From Candidatus Sodalis endolongispinus (lineage in GTDB: Bacteria; Pseudomonadota; Gammaproteobacteria; Enterobacterales; Enterobacteriaceae), in assembly GCF_018777395.1 (NCBI RefSeq), contig NZ_JAFJYC010000001.1, positions 682,001 through 746,000 on the forward strand: a stretch of DNA of 64,000 bases. The letters are read 5' to 3'. The notes beneath the pieces are model-generated. The model was given only the letters and a program-made list of their open reading frames with translations, ran no database searches and was not told the origin of the DNA. Below are positions 45,627-58,153 of this stretch, piece after piece; positions within the stretch are counted from its first letter, which is position 1, and every line of letters starts with the position of its first letter. The translations under genes were made by a program, and so were the position numbers.

Positions 45627-45782
45627 GCGCTATTTCACAAATACGATTTGATTGATTTATTTTTCAGCAAAAGCGATAAAAATGGCGTTATTATGCGCCA
45701 GAAATGGGAATTTCCCCCCGGCAATGACCACGCTGGCATAGTATGAGTAGTTTATTTTCATGAGGGTATAGGAAAGAACGCT

Positions 45783-46472
45783 ATGCATTTATCCGCGCAG
45801 CAACTGGCCGCTCAACGCAACCTCTCCTATGTACTGGCTGAAAAATTAAGCCAGCGTATCCTGGCGGGCGAATTTGCCGCCGGGGATATCCTGCCCGGCG
45901 AAGTTGAATTAGTGGAACAATTCGGCGTAAGCCGCACCGCCGTGCGCGAAGCGGTAAAAATCCTGGCGGCGAAGGGGATGGTCTTGCCGCGTCCCAGAAT
46001 TGGAACGCGGGTATTGCCGCGCCATCAATGGAATTTTCTCGATCAGGAACTGCTGGGATGGTGGCTGAACAGAGAAAATTTCCAGGACATCCTGACGCAT
46101 TTTCTAATTATGCGAATTAGCCTGGAGCCGCAAGCCTGCGCGTTGGCAGCGGTGAATGCCAGCGAAAGCGAACGGCAGTGGCTGGGGACGTTAATGGAAG
46201 AAATGCGCAGGCTTCACCAGCATTTCGACCGCGAGCGCTGGATAAGCGTCGATGCGGATTTCCACCGCCATATTTATGAAATCAGCGGTAACCCGTTCCT
46301 GTCTTCGTTCGCCAATGTGTTCAGTTCGATTTATCAGAACTACTTTCGCGCCATTGCCAGCGATGATGTCATCAAACTTGACCGGCATCAGGCCATCGTG
46401 GATGCCATTTTCGCCGGCGATGGTCCGGGCGCTTTCACCGCCTGCCAGCGGTTGCTGGCTGAAAATGATTGA
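45783..46472 (+). CDS. yieP: YieP, FadR/GntR-type regulator
   Basis: 229 residues. An N-terminal winged helix-turn-helix (SQRILAGEFAAGDILPGEVELVEQFGVSRTAVREAVKIL) is followed by an FCD ligand domain with the metal-binding His of FHRHIYEISGNPF. The opening HLSAQQLAAQRNLSYVLAEKL is almost that of E. coli YieP, which also lies next to a 16S gene (rrnC). The AGGAAAG ribosome site supports the start. Ligand and targets are not evident. Intact. Confidence 0.92.
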   Translation: MHLSAQQLAAQRNLSYVLAEKLSQRILAGEFAAGDILPGEVELVEQFGVSRTAVREAVKILAAKGMVLPRPRIGTRVLPRHQWNFLDQELLGWWLNRENFQDILTHFLIMRISLEPQACALAAVNASESERQWLGTLMEEMRRLHQHFDRERWISVDADFHRHIYEISGNPFLSSFANVFSSIYQNYFRAIASDDVIKLDRHQAIVDAIFAGDGPGAFTACQRLLAEND

Positions 46473-46476
46473 ATCG

Positions 46477-48344
46477 TCAGATCTCTATTTGCGTTCCCAA
46501 CTCAATGACACGGTTAGGCGGTATGAGATATTGATCCGGCGCACGCAGGGCGTTACGGCTTAACGCCATGAAAAGTTTACCCCGTAGCATGAGATACCAG
46601 GGCCGCTTGCCGATAATCAGCGATTCATGGGACATAAAAAAAGAGGTTTCCATCATCCGGCAAGATAGTCCCTCAAGCCCGCAGCGGTGGAAAATCTCCT
46701 CCATATCCGGCGTCTCTTTGAAACCATAGCTTGCCACCACGCGCCAGAAAGTGGGCGATAGCGCTTCGATGGTGACCCGGCGTACATTATGGACGAAAGG
46801 GGCATCTTCTGTACGCAACGTAAGCAGCACAACGCGCTCATGCAACACTTTGTTATGTTTAAGGTTATGCAGCAGGGCAAACGGGATCACGTTCATGGCG
46901 CGCGACATAAACACGGCGGTGCCTGGCACCCGCACCGGCGGCGATTTTTCCAAAGAGGCAATCAACGCTTACAGAGAATTTCCGTGTTCGTGGATCCGAC
47001 GCAACAAGCGAAACCGTTCGCTTTTCCAGGTGGTCATGGCGATGAACATCAGGAAGCCAAGCAGCAACGGTAGCCAGCCGCCGGAAAAATTTTCATGGCG
47101 TTGGCGGCAAACATAGGCACATCGAGGCACAACAGCGCCAGCAGCAGCACGGATACCAGTAACAGGTTCCAGTGCCAGTTTTTTCTGGCCACGGTACAAG
47201 ATAGAATACTGGTCAGCACCATGGTGCCGGTCACCGCGATACCGTAGGCCGCCGCCAGATTACTGGAGTGCTCAAAGCTGGCGATGACCAGCACCACGGC
47301 GATATACAGCAGCCAATTGATGAAAGGAATATAAATTTGACCTACCTCCATCTCGGAGGTATGGATAATGCGCATCGGCGGCACATATCCCAGGCGCACC
47401 GCCTGGCGAGTCAGGGAAAATACGCCGGAAATCACCGCCTGTGAAGCGATGACCGTTGTAAGCGTTGCGAGTATAAGCAAGGGAATCATCGCCCAATCGG
47501 GGGCGAGTAAAAAGAATGGGTTTTTGATTGCCGCAGGCTTGGACAATAACAGCGCGCCCTGACCGAAATAATTAAGCACCAGGGACGGCAGCACCGCGCT
47601 GAACCAGGCGATGCGAATAGGCAATTTACCGAAATGGCCCATATCGGAATACAACGCTTCTACGCCCGTGATGGCCAACACCACTGCGCCCAGAGCAAAG
47701 AACGAGACGGTTTGATATTCGGCGAAAAAGGCGATAGCCCATTTCGGATTAATGGCATAGAGCACTTCGGGATTATCGATGATACCGCGCACGCCAAGCA
47801 CGCCCAGCGTGAGGAACCATAATAACATTACCGGCGCGAAAAGTTTGCCAACGCTGCCGGTCCCTTTCTTTTGAATGCAAAACAAAAGCGTCAGCACCAC
47901 TACGGAGAGCGGGACGATAAATTCCTGCAGCGAGGGGGCCGCGATTTGCAACCCTTCTATCGCCGACATCACCGAGATTGCCGGCGTGATAACGACCTCG
48001 CCGTAAAAGAAGCTGCCGCCGATAAGCCCGATAATCACCAGCACCGGCGTCAATTTGGCGCCGGTATTTCTGCCGGCGAGCGACATCAGCGTCAGAATAC
48101 CGCCTTCGCCGGCATTGTCGGCGCGCATGACGAAGAGAAGGTATTTCAGGGAAACGATCAGGATCAGAAGCCAGAAAATCAGGGATAAGAAACCAAATAC
48201 CGCCACGCGTTCAACGCCAAAACCATAATGGCCGGCAAGACATTCACGTAAGGTATATAAATGACTGGTGCCAATATCACCATACACGACGCCTATGGCG
48301 GCAAGCGTGACCGCCGGCAGCGACTGCTTATGATCTTTGTTCAT
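46477..48344 (-). pseudogene. kup: Low-affinity potassium transporter Kup, two lesions
   Basis: A 12-helix K+/H+ symporter. ATG 48344 opens [21 protein letters not shown] and the membrane domain is clean up to [11 protein letters not shown]. There a T-run (T5, 47085-47089 as A5 on the plus strand) is one base short of [10 protein letters not shown]. In the restored frame a TAA (46969-46971) follows HGNSL, where E. coli has Glu. The C-terminal cytoplasmic part ([21 protein letters not shown] to [10 protein letters not shown]) is well conserved. Lies at its E. coli place between yieP and ravA. Confidence 0.92.
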
Positions 48345-48580
48345 AACCTTTTCTTCGCGCTATTTTGTCGTCCAGGAGCATGCGTGGATGCACTTCCTCG
48401 AAAACCAAAAGCGCACAGTATGCCTGAAAAATGCCGAAACCCTAATTCTAATTATCCCCCGTTGAAGGGCGATTAACGCAAAAAAAGTTGATAACGGATA
48501 AATTTGCCCGGGCGTTTCTTTATAAAATGCGCTGGTTTATTGTGTTGTTTTCACCATTCACAGGGATAACCGATCTTATT

Positions 48581-50080
48581 ATGGCTTCTATGTCCCTTCT
48601 GGCGGAAAGAATTTCCCGCCTTAGTAGTGTACTGGAAAGCGGGTTATATGAGCGCCAGCATACCATGCTGCTCTGCCTGCTGGCGGCGCTTTCCGGCGAA
48701 AGCGTGTTTTTGCTGGGGCCGCACGGCATTGCCAAAAGCCTCATCGCCCGTCGCCTAAAGTTGGCGTTCAGTCACGCGCGCGCCTTCGATTATCTGATGA
48801 CCCGTTTTTCTACGCCAGAGGAAGTGTTCGGCCCGCTGTCCATTCAGGCGCTGAAAGAGGATGGCCGCTATCATCGCATGACCCAAGGGTATTTGCCGGA
48901 TGCGGAAATCGTTTTTCTGGATGAAATATGGAAGGCGGTACCGGAGATTTTGAACACCCTGCTCACCGCGATTAATGAACGGCGGTTCCTTAACGGCGAT
49001 CAGGAGCAGAGGATGCCGCTACGGCTGCTTATCACCGCTTCCAACGAATTGCCGGAGGCCGATAGCGGGTTGGAAGCGCTGTATGATCGGATGTTAATCC
49101 GCCTGTGGCTGGACAAGGTGAAGGAGAAAAGCAATTTTCACGCGCTGATGACAAGCCATGGCGACAGCCAGCCGCAGGACGTTCCGGCACAGCTGCGGGT
49201 AAGTGACGAGGAATACCTGGATTGGAAACGGCAAATCGACCGGGTGACGCTGCCGGCGGCATGTTTCGAGCTCATCTATCAACTGCTCCAGCGGCTGGAA
49301 GCGTTACCCGATGCCCATTACATTTCCGATCGGCGCTGGAAGAAGGCGCTACGCCTGCTGCAGGCCAGCGCGTTTTTCAGCGATCGACAAAGCATCACCC
49401 CGGTGGATATTATTCTGTTGAAGGAGTGCTTATGGCATGATCCGGCCAGTTATCAGCTTATCAATCAGCAAATTGAGCTGCTAATGGTGGAGCAGGGCTA
49501 TCAACAACAGGCGCTTTCGACCAAAATTAAGACTTTCAACCGGCAAAAACGTCAACATATCGCCCAAAGTCAGGCTCAGCGGGAGCTGACCCTCACGCCC
49601 ACCAAGACCCTGATGAGCCGTAAACCCTATTACAACTTGCCTGCATCGCTGACCGAACCGGTATTGACCTGTGTGCTGCAAACGCCGCTGGTATTGCACG
49701 ATGTTCACGTCGACCATCTCACGGTCGAGCGTGATGTCCTGCAACAATGGCTAAATAAAGGAGGCGCTTTCAAGGCCCGGCTGAACGGTATCGGTTTCGC
49801 CCAGAAGATGGATGCGCGCATTACTGCTCAGCATCAGCTTGAGGTAGTCGATATCAGCCTGCAACCCTCATTGCTGGCGCTGGCGGAAACTACGCCGGCG
49901 CAGTGGGTGCCGGCAGCCTTGCTGGATGACCTTGAGGAAGCCACGAGGCTTTATCATCAACAGCGAAGTCTGTTTCACGAACAGCAACACTGTCTCTTTA
50001 TCACCCGGGAATGGGTGGCGCGGATTGAAGCCAGTCTGCTGGATCTTTCCCAGCAATTAGCCCAGGCCAGACAGCACTAA
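48581..50080 (+). CDS. ravA: MoxR-type AAA+ ATPase RavA
   Basis: 499 residues from ATG 48581 (E. coli 498). [23 protein letters not shown] at the N-terminus, Walker [18 protein letters not shown] (His replaces Pro of GPPG), Walker [13 protein letters not shown], then the sensor segment [26 protein letters not shown]. The C-terminal LARA-like region is more diverged. In E. coli it forms hexamers with ViaA and LdcI. Here ViaA is broken, so RavA is without its normal partner. Intact. Confidence 0.92.
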   Translation: MASMSLLAERISRLSSVLESGLYERQHTMLLCLLAALSGESVFLLGPHGIAKSLIARRLKLAFSHARAFDYLMTRFSTPEEVFGPLSIQALKEDGRYHRMTQGYLPDAEIVFLDEIWKAVPEILNTLLTAINERRFLNGDQEQRMPLRLLITASNELPEADSGLEALYDRMLIRLWLDKVKEKSNFHALMTSHGDSQPQDVPAQLRVSDEEYLDWKRQIDRVTLPAACFELIYQLLQRLEALPDAHYISDRRWKKALRLLQASAFFSDRQSITPVDIILLKECLWHDPASYQLINQQIELLMVEQGYQQQALSTKIKTFNRQKRQHIAQSQAQRELTLTPTKTLMSRKPYYNLPASLTEPVLTCVLQTPLVLHDVHVDHLTVERDVLQQWLNKGGAFKARLNGIGFAQKMDARITAQHQLEVVDISLQPSLLALAETTPAQWVPAALLDDLEEATRLYHQQRSLFHEQQHCLFITREWVARIEASLLDLSQQLAQARQH

Positions 50081-50095
50081 CGCGCGGTGGTAACG

Positions 50096-51528
50096 ATGGA
50101 TACGCTTAACCTTCTGCTGTCCATTGATCAGGGACAGCTGTTGGATGACATTATTTTGACCTTGCTTGGCAGTCCGCAGGTCGTGTTGCTATTGGAACAA
50201 TTTCCGGCGCTGAAGAAAGCCTTGATGAAACGCGCGCCGCTAATGAAACCGCGGCTGGAACAGGCGCTGCGTCAGGGGAAAGTGCCTCCTGCGCTTGCGA
50301 GTGAATTTTATCTCTTTCAACAAAGTCAGTTGCAAGACAATCACGTTTTTCTCGCCCAGCTGCCGGAAACTCTGACGCGGCTCGCCAGCCTGACATCGCC
50401 TTTTCATGCCGAAGCGCAAAGACTTAATCAGGCCGCATCAAGGGAAACAGCGCGTCCCGATAGTGCGTTCCAAACCTTATTTTTACATCGCTGGCGCATC
50501 AGTTTGACGCTGCAGCATCAGCTGCTGGAGAAAGAGCGGTAGAGTCTGCTCGATGAGCTACAGCGGCAACTGGCAATGAGCGGCGCGCTGGCGCCGTTGC
50601 TGGCGGAGAATAAACACGCCGCCGGCCGGTTATGGGATATGACTGCCGGGCAGGTAGAACAAAGTGACTATCGCCTGCTGGTGCATTACGGCGAATTTCT
50701 GCATCAGCAACCGGAGCTGCAGCAGTTGGCCGAGCAATTGGGACGCAGCCGCGAGGCGCACTTTGTCGCCGCGCCCCACAAGCTGCAGCGCGAGGTAATA
50801 AAGCGGGTACGGTAACCGGCGGTACAACCGGAAGAAATCAGCGGCATCCACCAGAGCGACGATCTGCTGCGGCTACTGCCGGGGGAACTGGCCGTTCTCG
50901 GTATCGACGAGCTGGAATACGAGTTTTACCGTCGTTTGCTGGAGAAACGGCTGCTGACCTACCGTTTGCAAGGTGATGCCTGGCAGACCAGGCGCATCCT
51001 GCAGACAGCCAGCAGTGAGCAGCACGATGAGCAGCCGAGGGGACCAATGATTGTCTGCGTAGATACCTCCGGTTCAATGGGCGGCTTCAACGAAGCCTGC
51101 GCAAAGGGGTTTTGTTTGGCGCTGATGCGGATAGCGCTGGCCGATAACCGGCGTTGCTTCATCAGCCTGTTTTCTACCGGACAGGTGGATTACGAGCTAA
51201 CCGCCTACGGCGGCTTGGAGCAAGCTATCCGCTTCCTCGGCCAGCGCTTTCGCGGCGGCACCGATTTGGCCGCCTGCCTGACGGCGCTAAGCGAAAAACT
51301 CGCCGACCCGGCGTGGCAGGATGCGGATGCGGTGGTCATTTCCGATTTTATTGCCCAGCGCCCCTGCCTGAAACGGTCCAACAGCGCATACGTGAGCAGC
51401 AACGCTTTCACGCCGTTGCGCTATCGTCGATGGGAAAACCCGGTATTATGAAGATCTTCGATCACATCTGGCGCTTCGACACCGGACTGAAACAGCGGTT
51501 TATGCGCCGCTGGCGCCGTAAAGCGTGA
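50096..51528 (+). pseudogene. viaA: RavA partner ViaA (VWA domain), three lesions
   Basis: ATG 50096, 15 bases after ravA. The first stop is a TAG at 50540-50542 (LEKER, then [24 protein letters not shown] in the same frame). A TAA follows at 50813-50815 (KRVR). Beyond them the VWA domain is clear, with the MIDAS motif [18 protein letters not shown]. Two extra C near 51361-51368 shift the frame after DFIAQR. The other frame gives [38 protein letters not shown] to the stop at 51528. Advanced decay compared with ravA. Confidence 0.9.
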
Positions 51529-51581
51529 TCCCGCGGACGAGCAATGGATCTGACGCCGGGATCGCCACAGAGGACATTACC

Positions 51582-52043
51582 ATGGCGGAAACTTATCAGC
51601 TCGACGCCCTCGATCGCGCCATTTTGCAGGCGCTGATGGCCAACGCGCGCACCGCCTACGCCGAGCTGGCCAAGCAGCTTAACGTTAGTCCCGGCACCGT
51701 GCATGTGCGGGTGGAAAAAATGAAACAGGCGGGCATTATCACCGGGGCGCGGGTGGATGTCATCCCGAAACAGCTGGGCTATGACGTCTGCTGCTTTATT
51801 GGCATCATCCTTAAAAGCGCCAAGGACTACCCGTCGGCGCTGAAAAAACTGGAGGCGCTGTAAGAGGTGGTGAAAGCCTATTACACCACCGGTCATTACA
51901 GTATCTTCATCAAGGTGATGTGCCGCTCCATCGACGCCCTGCAGCAGGTACTTATCAACAAGATCCAGACCATCGATGAAATCCAATCCACCGAAACGCT
52001 TATCTCGCTGCAAAACACCATCAGCCGTACCATCGTGCCTTAA
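51582..52043 (+). pseudogene. asnC: AsnC regulator with one nonsense codon
   Basis: A feast/famine (Lrp/AsnC) regulator of asnA. ATG 51582. An intact helix-turn-helix (TAYAELAKQLNVSPGTVHVRVEKMKQAGII) precedes the effector domain. TAA at 51861-51863 follows KLEAL, where E. coli has LDEV. The same frame then runs cleanly (EVVKAYYTTGHYSIFIKVMCRSIDAL) to 52043. Total 153 codons as in relatives. A 93-residue product would keep the DNA-binding domain only. No asnA gene is adjacent. Confidence 0.9.
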
Positions 52044-52132
52044 CGGCCATAACAATACCCACAATTATCCACAGGTAGATCACAGCCGGTACACAGCGTA
52101 CAATACCGGCTCATTTATCTGACGGGACCATC

Positions 52133-52582
52133 ATGGCCGACGTAACCATCATTAGCGGCAGCACCCTGGGTAGCGCCGAATATGTTGCCGAGCATGTCGC
52201 CGGCATCCTGGAGCAGCAGGGTTTGAGCACCGACATTCTGCACGGTGCCAAACTGGCGGAGTTGATCACCGAGGGTCTGTGGCTGCTGGTCACCTCTACG
52301 CATGGCGCCGGCGAACTGCCGGAAAATCTTCAACCTCTGCTGGAAGAGCTGGTGGCGCAATCGCCTTCGCTATCCACGGTCACCTTCGGCGCTATCGGCA
52401 TCGGCAACAGCGAATACGATACGTTCTGCGGCGCGATCGACACCTTGGATCGTCAGCTTACCGCGCTCGGCGCCAAACGGATCGGCGACGTGCTGAAAAT
52501 CGACATTACCCAGCATGAAATCCCGGAGGATCCGGCAGAAGTCTGGGTGACGGAGTGGATCACACAAGTAAAAGCACGCTAA
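52133..52582 (+). CDS. mioC: Flavodoxin-like protein MioC
   Basis: 149 residues, FMN-binding flavodoxin fold. ISGSTLGSAEYVAEHV (phosphate loop), TSTHGAGELPENLQPL (flavin loop) and GIGNSEYDTFCGAIDTLD. Reported as an electron carrier in biotin synthesis. Transcription runs into oriC, as in E. coli, where it can affect initiation. Intact. Confidence 0.94.
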   Translation: MADVTIISGSTLGSAEYVAEHVAGILEQQGLSTDILHGAKLAELITEGLWLLVTSTHGAGELPENLQPLLEELVAQSPSLSTVTFGAIGIGNSEYDTFCGAIDTLDRQLTALGAKRIGDVLKIDITQHEIPEDPAEVWVTEWITQVKAR

Positions 52583-52589
52583 TATCACT

Positions 52590-52870
52590 TTTTTTGTGTA
52601 TAACTTAGGCTAAAAGCGGCTGATAACCGGTAGTTATCCAATGTATAACCTTTATCGTTGCGGCACCATATGGATAACAAGGCAAGAATATCCCAGCTTA
52701 TACCGGTGGGGATCACCGATCATTCACAGGATCAGTGGATCGATAATACCTTGTATCGCTTGATCAAAAATGACTTATCCACAGAAGATCGCGATTCTAG
52801 TAGTAGACATAATAAGGGATCTTTAAATAGAAAGATCTTTCTTTAATTACCTGCGGATCTTCCGGGCTTG
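52590..52870. other. oriC: Chromosomal replication origin oriC
   Basis: Lies between mioC and mnmG. DnaA boxes: a consensus R1 TTATCCACA at 52775-52783, a TGTGTATAA (52595-52603, R4 position), TTATCCAAT (52634-52642, R3 position), an overlapping TGTATAA (52642-52648, R2-like) and TATGGATAA (52669-52677). AT-rich 13-mers on the minus strand lie at 52809-52821 (GATCCCTTATTAT) and 52825-52837 (GATCTTTCTATTT), next to mnmG. Around ten GATC sites are present. Order and orientation are those of E. coli read backwards. Confidence 0.92.
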
Positions 52871-52949
52871 TATCCCGCTTAAACTTGAGTAGAATCCTCT
52901 TCCCCAAGCCCCTTGACGATCCTTCGCTTTCACGTGAGGTGTTTTTACA

Positions 52950-54839
52950 ATGTTTTATCCAGATCACTTTGACGTCATCATTATTGGTGGCGGCCATGCC
53001 GGTACGGAAGCTGCAATGGCGTCGGCACGTATGGGATGCCAAACCCTGCTGCTGACGCATAACATTGATACGCTTGGACAAATGTCCTGTAACCCGGCGA
53101 TCGGCGGTATCGGTAAGGGGCATTTGGTCAAGGAAATCGACGCCATGGGCGGCCTGATGGCGCAGGCTATTGACAAGGCCGGCATCCAGTTCAGGATACT
53201 AAACGCCAGTAAAGGCCCCGCGATCAGGGCCACCCGTGCGCAGGCGGATCGCGTGCTTTACCGGCAAGCGGTGCGTGGCGCGCTGGAGAACCAGCCTAAT
53301 CTGATGATCTTCCAGCAGGCGGTTGAGGATCTGATCATGGAAGGCGACAAGGTGATTGGCGCCGTCACCCAAATGGGGCTGAAATTCCGCGCCCGCGCCG
53401 TCGTACTGACCGTGGGAACCTTCCTCGATGGCAAGATCCATATCGGCATGGATCATTATAGCGGCGGCCGGGCGGGAGATCCGCCTTCGGTTTCCTTGTC
53501 GCGCCGTCTGAGCGAGTTGCCTTTCCGGGTCAACCGTTTAAAAACCGGTACACCGCCGCGTATTGATGCGCGCAGTATCGACTTCTCACAGCTGGCGACA
53601 CAGCACGGCGCCGACCCGCTGCCCGTTTTCTCGTTCCTGGGCTCGACGGATCAGCATCCGCGTCAAATCCCCTGTTATATTACCTATACCAACGAGAAGA
53701 CCCACGAGGTCATTCGCCAGAACCTGGACCGCAGTCCCATGTACTCCGGCATCATTGAAGGCGTCGGGCCGCGTTATTGTCCGTCCATTGAAGATAAGGT
53801 GATGCGTTTTGCCGATCGCGATGCCCATCAGATCTTTCTCGAGCCGGAAGGACTGACTAGCAACGAAATTTATCCTAACGGCATCTCGACCAGCATGCCG
53901 TTTGACGTGCAGATGAAAATCGTCCACTCTGTGCAGGGGCTTGAGAACGCGCGTATTGTGCGGCCCGGCTATGCGATCGAGTATGACTTCTTCGATCCGC
54001 GCGATCTTAAGCTGACGCTGGAAAGCAAACTGATCGAAGGGCTGTTTTTCGCCGGTCAAATCAACGGTACCACCGGCTATGAAGAGGCTGCCTCCCAGGG
54101 CATGCTCGCCGGTCTGAACGCGGCCCGGCTGGCCACGGGGAAAGACGGTTGGTCGCCGCGACGCGATCAGGCCTATCTTGGCGTGCTGGTGGACGATTTA
54201 TGCACGCTGGGCACCAAAGAGCCCTACCGCATGTTTACCTCGCGCGCCGAATACCGACTGCTGCTGCGGGAAGACAATGCCGATCTTCGCCTAACGGAAA
54301 CCGGCCGGCAGCTGGTAATGGTGGATGACGTGCGCTGGGCGCGCTTTTGCGCCAAGCAGGAGCAAATCGAGCGCGAACGTCAGCGCCTACGCGATATCTG
54401 GGTGCATCCCGGCAGCGACGGCGTCGATCAGCTTAACCCGCTGCTCAAAGCGCCGTTGACGCGCGAAGCCAATGGCGAAGAACTTCTGCGCCGCCCGGAG
54501 ATGGATTACGCGCGCTTGACCCGCCTGGAACGTTTTGCACCGGCGCTGGCCGACTGCCAGGCGGCAGAGCAGGTTGAAATCCAGATCAAATACCAGGGCT
54601 ACATCTCCCGTCAGCAGGAGGAGATTGCGCGCCAGATGCGCAATGAGCATACCCTGCTGCCGGCGGGGATGGATTTTGGCGCCGTATCGGGGCTGTCCAA
54701 CGAGGTGATTGCCAAGCTCAACTATCACAAACCCAATTCTATCGGTCAGGCGTCTCGCATTTCCGGCGTGACGCCGGCGGCGATTTCTATTTTGCTGGTC
54801 TGGCTGAAAAAACAGGGGCTGCTGCGCCGCTGCGCCTGA
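52950..54839 (+). CDS. mnmG: tRNA uridine-5-carboxymethylaminomethyl modification enzyme
   Basis: Works with MnmE and FAD to modify the wobble uridine of several tRNAs. 629 residues, E. coli length. [16 protein letters not shown] binds FAD, and [16 protein letters not shown] and [15 protein letters not shown] are conserved. [14 protein letters not shown] is followed by the C-terminal helical domain that contacts MnmE. The start is the ATG after oriC. Followed by rsmG after 18 bases. Intact. Confidence 0.97.
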   Translation: MFYPDHFDVIIIGGGHAGTEAAMASARMGCQTLLLTHNIDTLGQMSCNPAIGGIGKGHLVKEIDAMGGLMAQAIDKAGIQFRILNASKGPAIRATRAQADRVLYRQAVRGALENQPNLMIFQQAVEDLIMEGDKVIGAVTQMGLKFRARAVVLTVGTFLDGKIHIGMDHYSGGRAGDPPSVSLSRRLSELPFRVNRLKTGTPPRIDARSIDFSQLATQHGADPLPVFSFLGSTDQHPRQIPCYITYTNEKTHEVIRQNLDRSPMYSGIIEGVGPRYCPSIEDKVMRFADRDAHQIFLEPEGLTSNEIYPNGISTSMPFDVQMKIVHSVQGLENARIVRPGYAIEYDFFDPRDLKLTLESKLIEGLFFAGQINGTTGYEEAASQGMLAGLNAARLATGKDGWSPRRDQAYLGVLVDDLCTLGTKEPYRMFTSRAEYRLLLREDNADLRLTETGRQLVMVDDVRWARFCAKQEQIERERQRLRDIWVHPGSDGVDQLNPLLKAPLTREANGEELLRRPEMDYARLTRLERFAPALADCQAAEQVEIQIKYQGYISRQQEEIARQMRNEHTLLPAGMDFGAVSGLSNEVIAKLNYHKPNSIGQASRISGVTPAAISILLVWLKKQGLLRRCA

Positions 54840-54857
54840 TAACGACGGAACGCATTA

Positions 54858-55478
54858 ATGCTTAAGACACTGGAGGCCCTGCTGGCGCAGGCGGATATGG
54901 CGCTGACCACGGCGCAAAAAGAGAAGCTGCTGGGGTATGTGACGCTGCTGCATAAATGGAATAAAGCTTACAACCTGACGTCGGTGCGCTCCCCTGAACA
55001 GATGCTGGTTCGCCATATTATGGACAGTATTATCGTCAATCCGCACTTGCGCGGCGATCGTTTTATCGATGTCGGCACCGGTCCGGGCTTGCCGGGCATT
55101 CCGTTGGCTATCGTGCGTCCAGATGCGCATTTCACTCTGTTGGACAGTCTGGGCAAGCGCATACGCTTTCTACGCCAGGTGCAGCATGAATTAGAGCTCG
55201 ACAATGTCACGGCGGTACAAAGCCGGGTAGAGAGATTCACGCCGTCTGCGGTGTTTGACGGCGTAATTAGCCGCGCTTTTGCCTCGCTCGGCGACATGCT
55301 GACCTGGTGTGCGGCGCTGCCGTGTAAGGCAGAAGGGCGATTTTATGCTCTCAAAGGCCAGCTGTCCGAGGCGGAGCTGAACGCGTTGCCGGCGGGTTTT
55401 CGGGTTGAAACGGTGATCGGTCTTCAGGTGCCGGGCCTGGAAGAGGAACGACATATCGTGGTGCTCGCGGCCCATTAA
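54858..55478 (+). CDS. rsmG: 16S rRNA (guanine-527-N7) methyltransferase
   Basis: 206 residues, Rossmann methyltransferase. The S-adenosylmethionine loop is [17 protein letters not shown] (residues 69-85), preceded by the N-terminal helices [25 protein letters not shown], the GidB signature. Methylates G527 in 16S rRNA. Cotranscribed with mnmG. Intact. Confidence 0.96.
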   Translation: MLKTLEALLAQADMALTTAQKEKLLGYVTLLHKWNKAYNLTSVRSPEQMLVRHIMDSIIVNPHLRGDRFIDVGTGPGLPGIPLAIVRPDAHFTLLDSLGKRIRFLRQVQHELELDNVTAVQSRVERFTPSAVFDGVISRAFASLGDMLTWCAALPCKAEGRFYALKGQLSEAELNALPAGFRVETVIGLQVPGLEEERHIVVLAAH

Positions 55479-56113
55479 ATTGTTTTTCGTCAACAAAAAG
55501 GCGAATAGAAACGCCGCGCGCTTTATTAATAAATCCGTCGGCGGTAATTTAGCCATTCCGAGAATCCTTTACCTGCGTTTTACATTTTATTAGCAATTGC
55601 ATCCCGCCGCTAAATATTACCTGTACTAATAGTAACTGCAGTAAATATATGTAATCAAAAATTACGTCCACATTACTAAACCGCACGCCAATATTAACCT
55701 GCACGGCGCAAGCGCGGCAGTGCGCGGGAGAAAATAGAGACAACCCTGGTCAATTAAATATACAAGTTATTGTATATAAACATTTTTACTTCATTTTGAA
55801 TTTTGACTATTGCTCGAATTAACCTTTGGGCTGGGATTTAAAACGCGCCGAGATGTGATCTTGTGCACAGTTTTACAAGCGATAATTGGTGAAGCGTTGG
55901 AAAGTTTTGCATGTTATGATTCCCGCGCTTTTACGGTAAAAAAGAGGAAAACGGCAATCTTTAAATTATTGTTCACCTTTTCGCTACTTATCGATTGAAT
56001 TCGTAGTACTGACCCGTATAATTTGCACGTTTTTCACCGCTTGACTGATCGCGGCAAAGGCAGTTTTATACACACTCAGCCTTAGTTGAGCGGGTAGGGA
56101 GAGTCTCAAAGTC
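55479..56113. promoter_or_regulatory. 635-bp AT-rich gap before the atp operon
   Basis: E. coli also has a long gap here that carries the atp promoter. The sequence is AT-rich from 55560 to 56000. No gene is recognised. The atp promoter should be in the last 150 bases, but I cannot fix its boxes with confidence. Confidence 0.5.
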
Positions 56114-57315
<1,202 letters not shown>

Positions 57316-57353
57316 CATTGATTTTTATTCACTTTAATACTGCGTTTAACTGA

Positions 57354-57611
<258 letters not shown>

Positions 57612-57668
57612 TGTTAAACGCCAAGCTAACCAACATCGAACCGTTAACTTTACAAGAGGCATTGTGCT

Positions 57669-58139
57669 GTGAATCTTAACGCAACAATCCTCGGCCAGGC
57701 CATCGCGTTTGTCCTGTTTGTGCTGTTATGCATGAAGTATGTGTGGCCGCCGTTGATGGCCGCCATCGAGAAGCGTCAGAAAGAAATTGCTGACGGTCTG
57801 GCTTCAGCGGAACGCGCCAAAAAAGATCTGGACATCGCCCAGGCCGAAGCAACCGATCATTTGAAGCAAGCGAAGGTGGAAGCCCAGGCAATCATCGAAC
57901 AGGCCAACAAGCGTAAAGCGCAAGTGGTCGATGAAGCCAAAGCCGAAGTGGAAGAGGAGCGCAACAAAATTCTGGCGCAGGCGCAGGCGGAAATTGACGC
58001 CGAACGCAAGCGCGCACGCGAAGAGTTGCGCAAGCAGGTCGCTATGCTGGCTTTAGCGGGTGCCGAGAAGATCATCGAACGTTCCGTGGATGAAGCTGCC
58101 AACAGCGACATCGTTGATAAAATTGTCGCTGAACTGTAA
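57669..58139 (+). CDS. atpF: ATP synthase subunit b
   Basis: 156 residues, GTG start. One N-terminal membrane helix ([20 protein letters not shown]) is followed by a long charged coiled coil with many Ala, Lys and Glu residues, the peripheral stalk of the enzyme. E. coli length. Intact. Confidence 0.97.
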   Translation: MNLNATILGQAIAFVLFVLLCMKYVWPPLMAAIEKRQKEIADGLASAERAKKDLDIAQAEATDHLKQAKVEAQAIIEQANKRKAQVVDEAKAEVEEERNKILAQAQAEIDAERKRAREELRKQVAMLALAGAEKIIERSVDEAANSDIVDKIVAEL

Positions 58140-58153
58140 GGAGGGAGGGTCCG

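Larger units (their letters stand above)
45314..45782. promoter_or_regulatory. rRNA operon leader and upstream region
   Basis: Holds the boxA antiterminator (45437-45449, minus strand TGCTCTTTAACAA) and two promoters listed separately. An AT-rich stretch at 45627-45680 upstream of P1 looks like an UP element. The yieP promoter must also lie in the last 100 bases. Confidence 0.8.
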
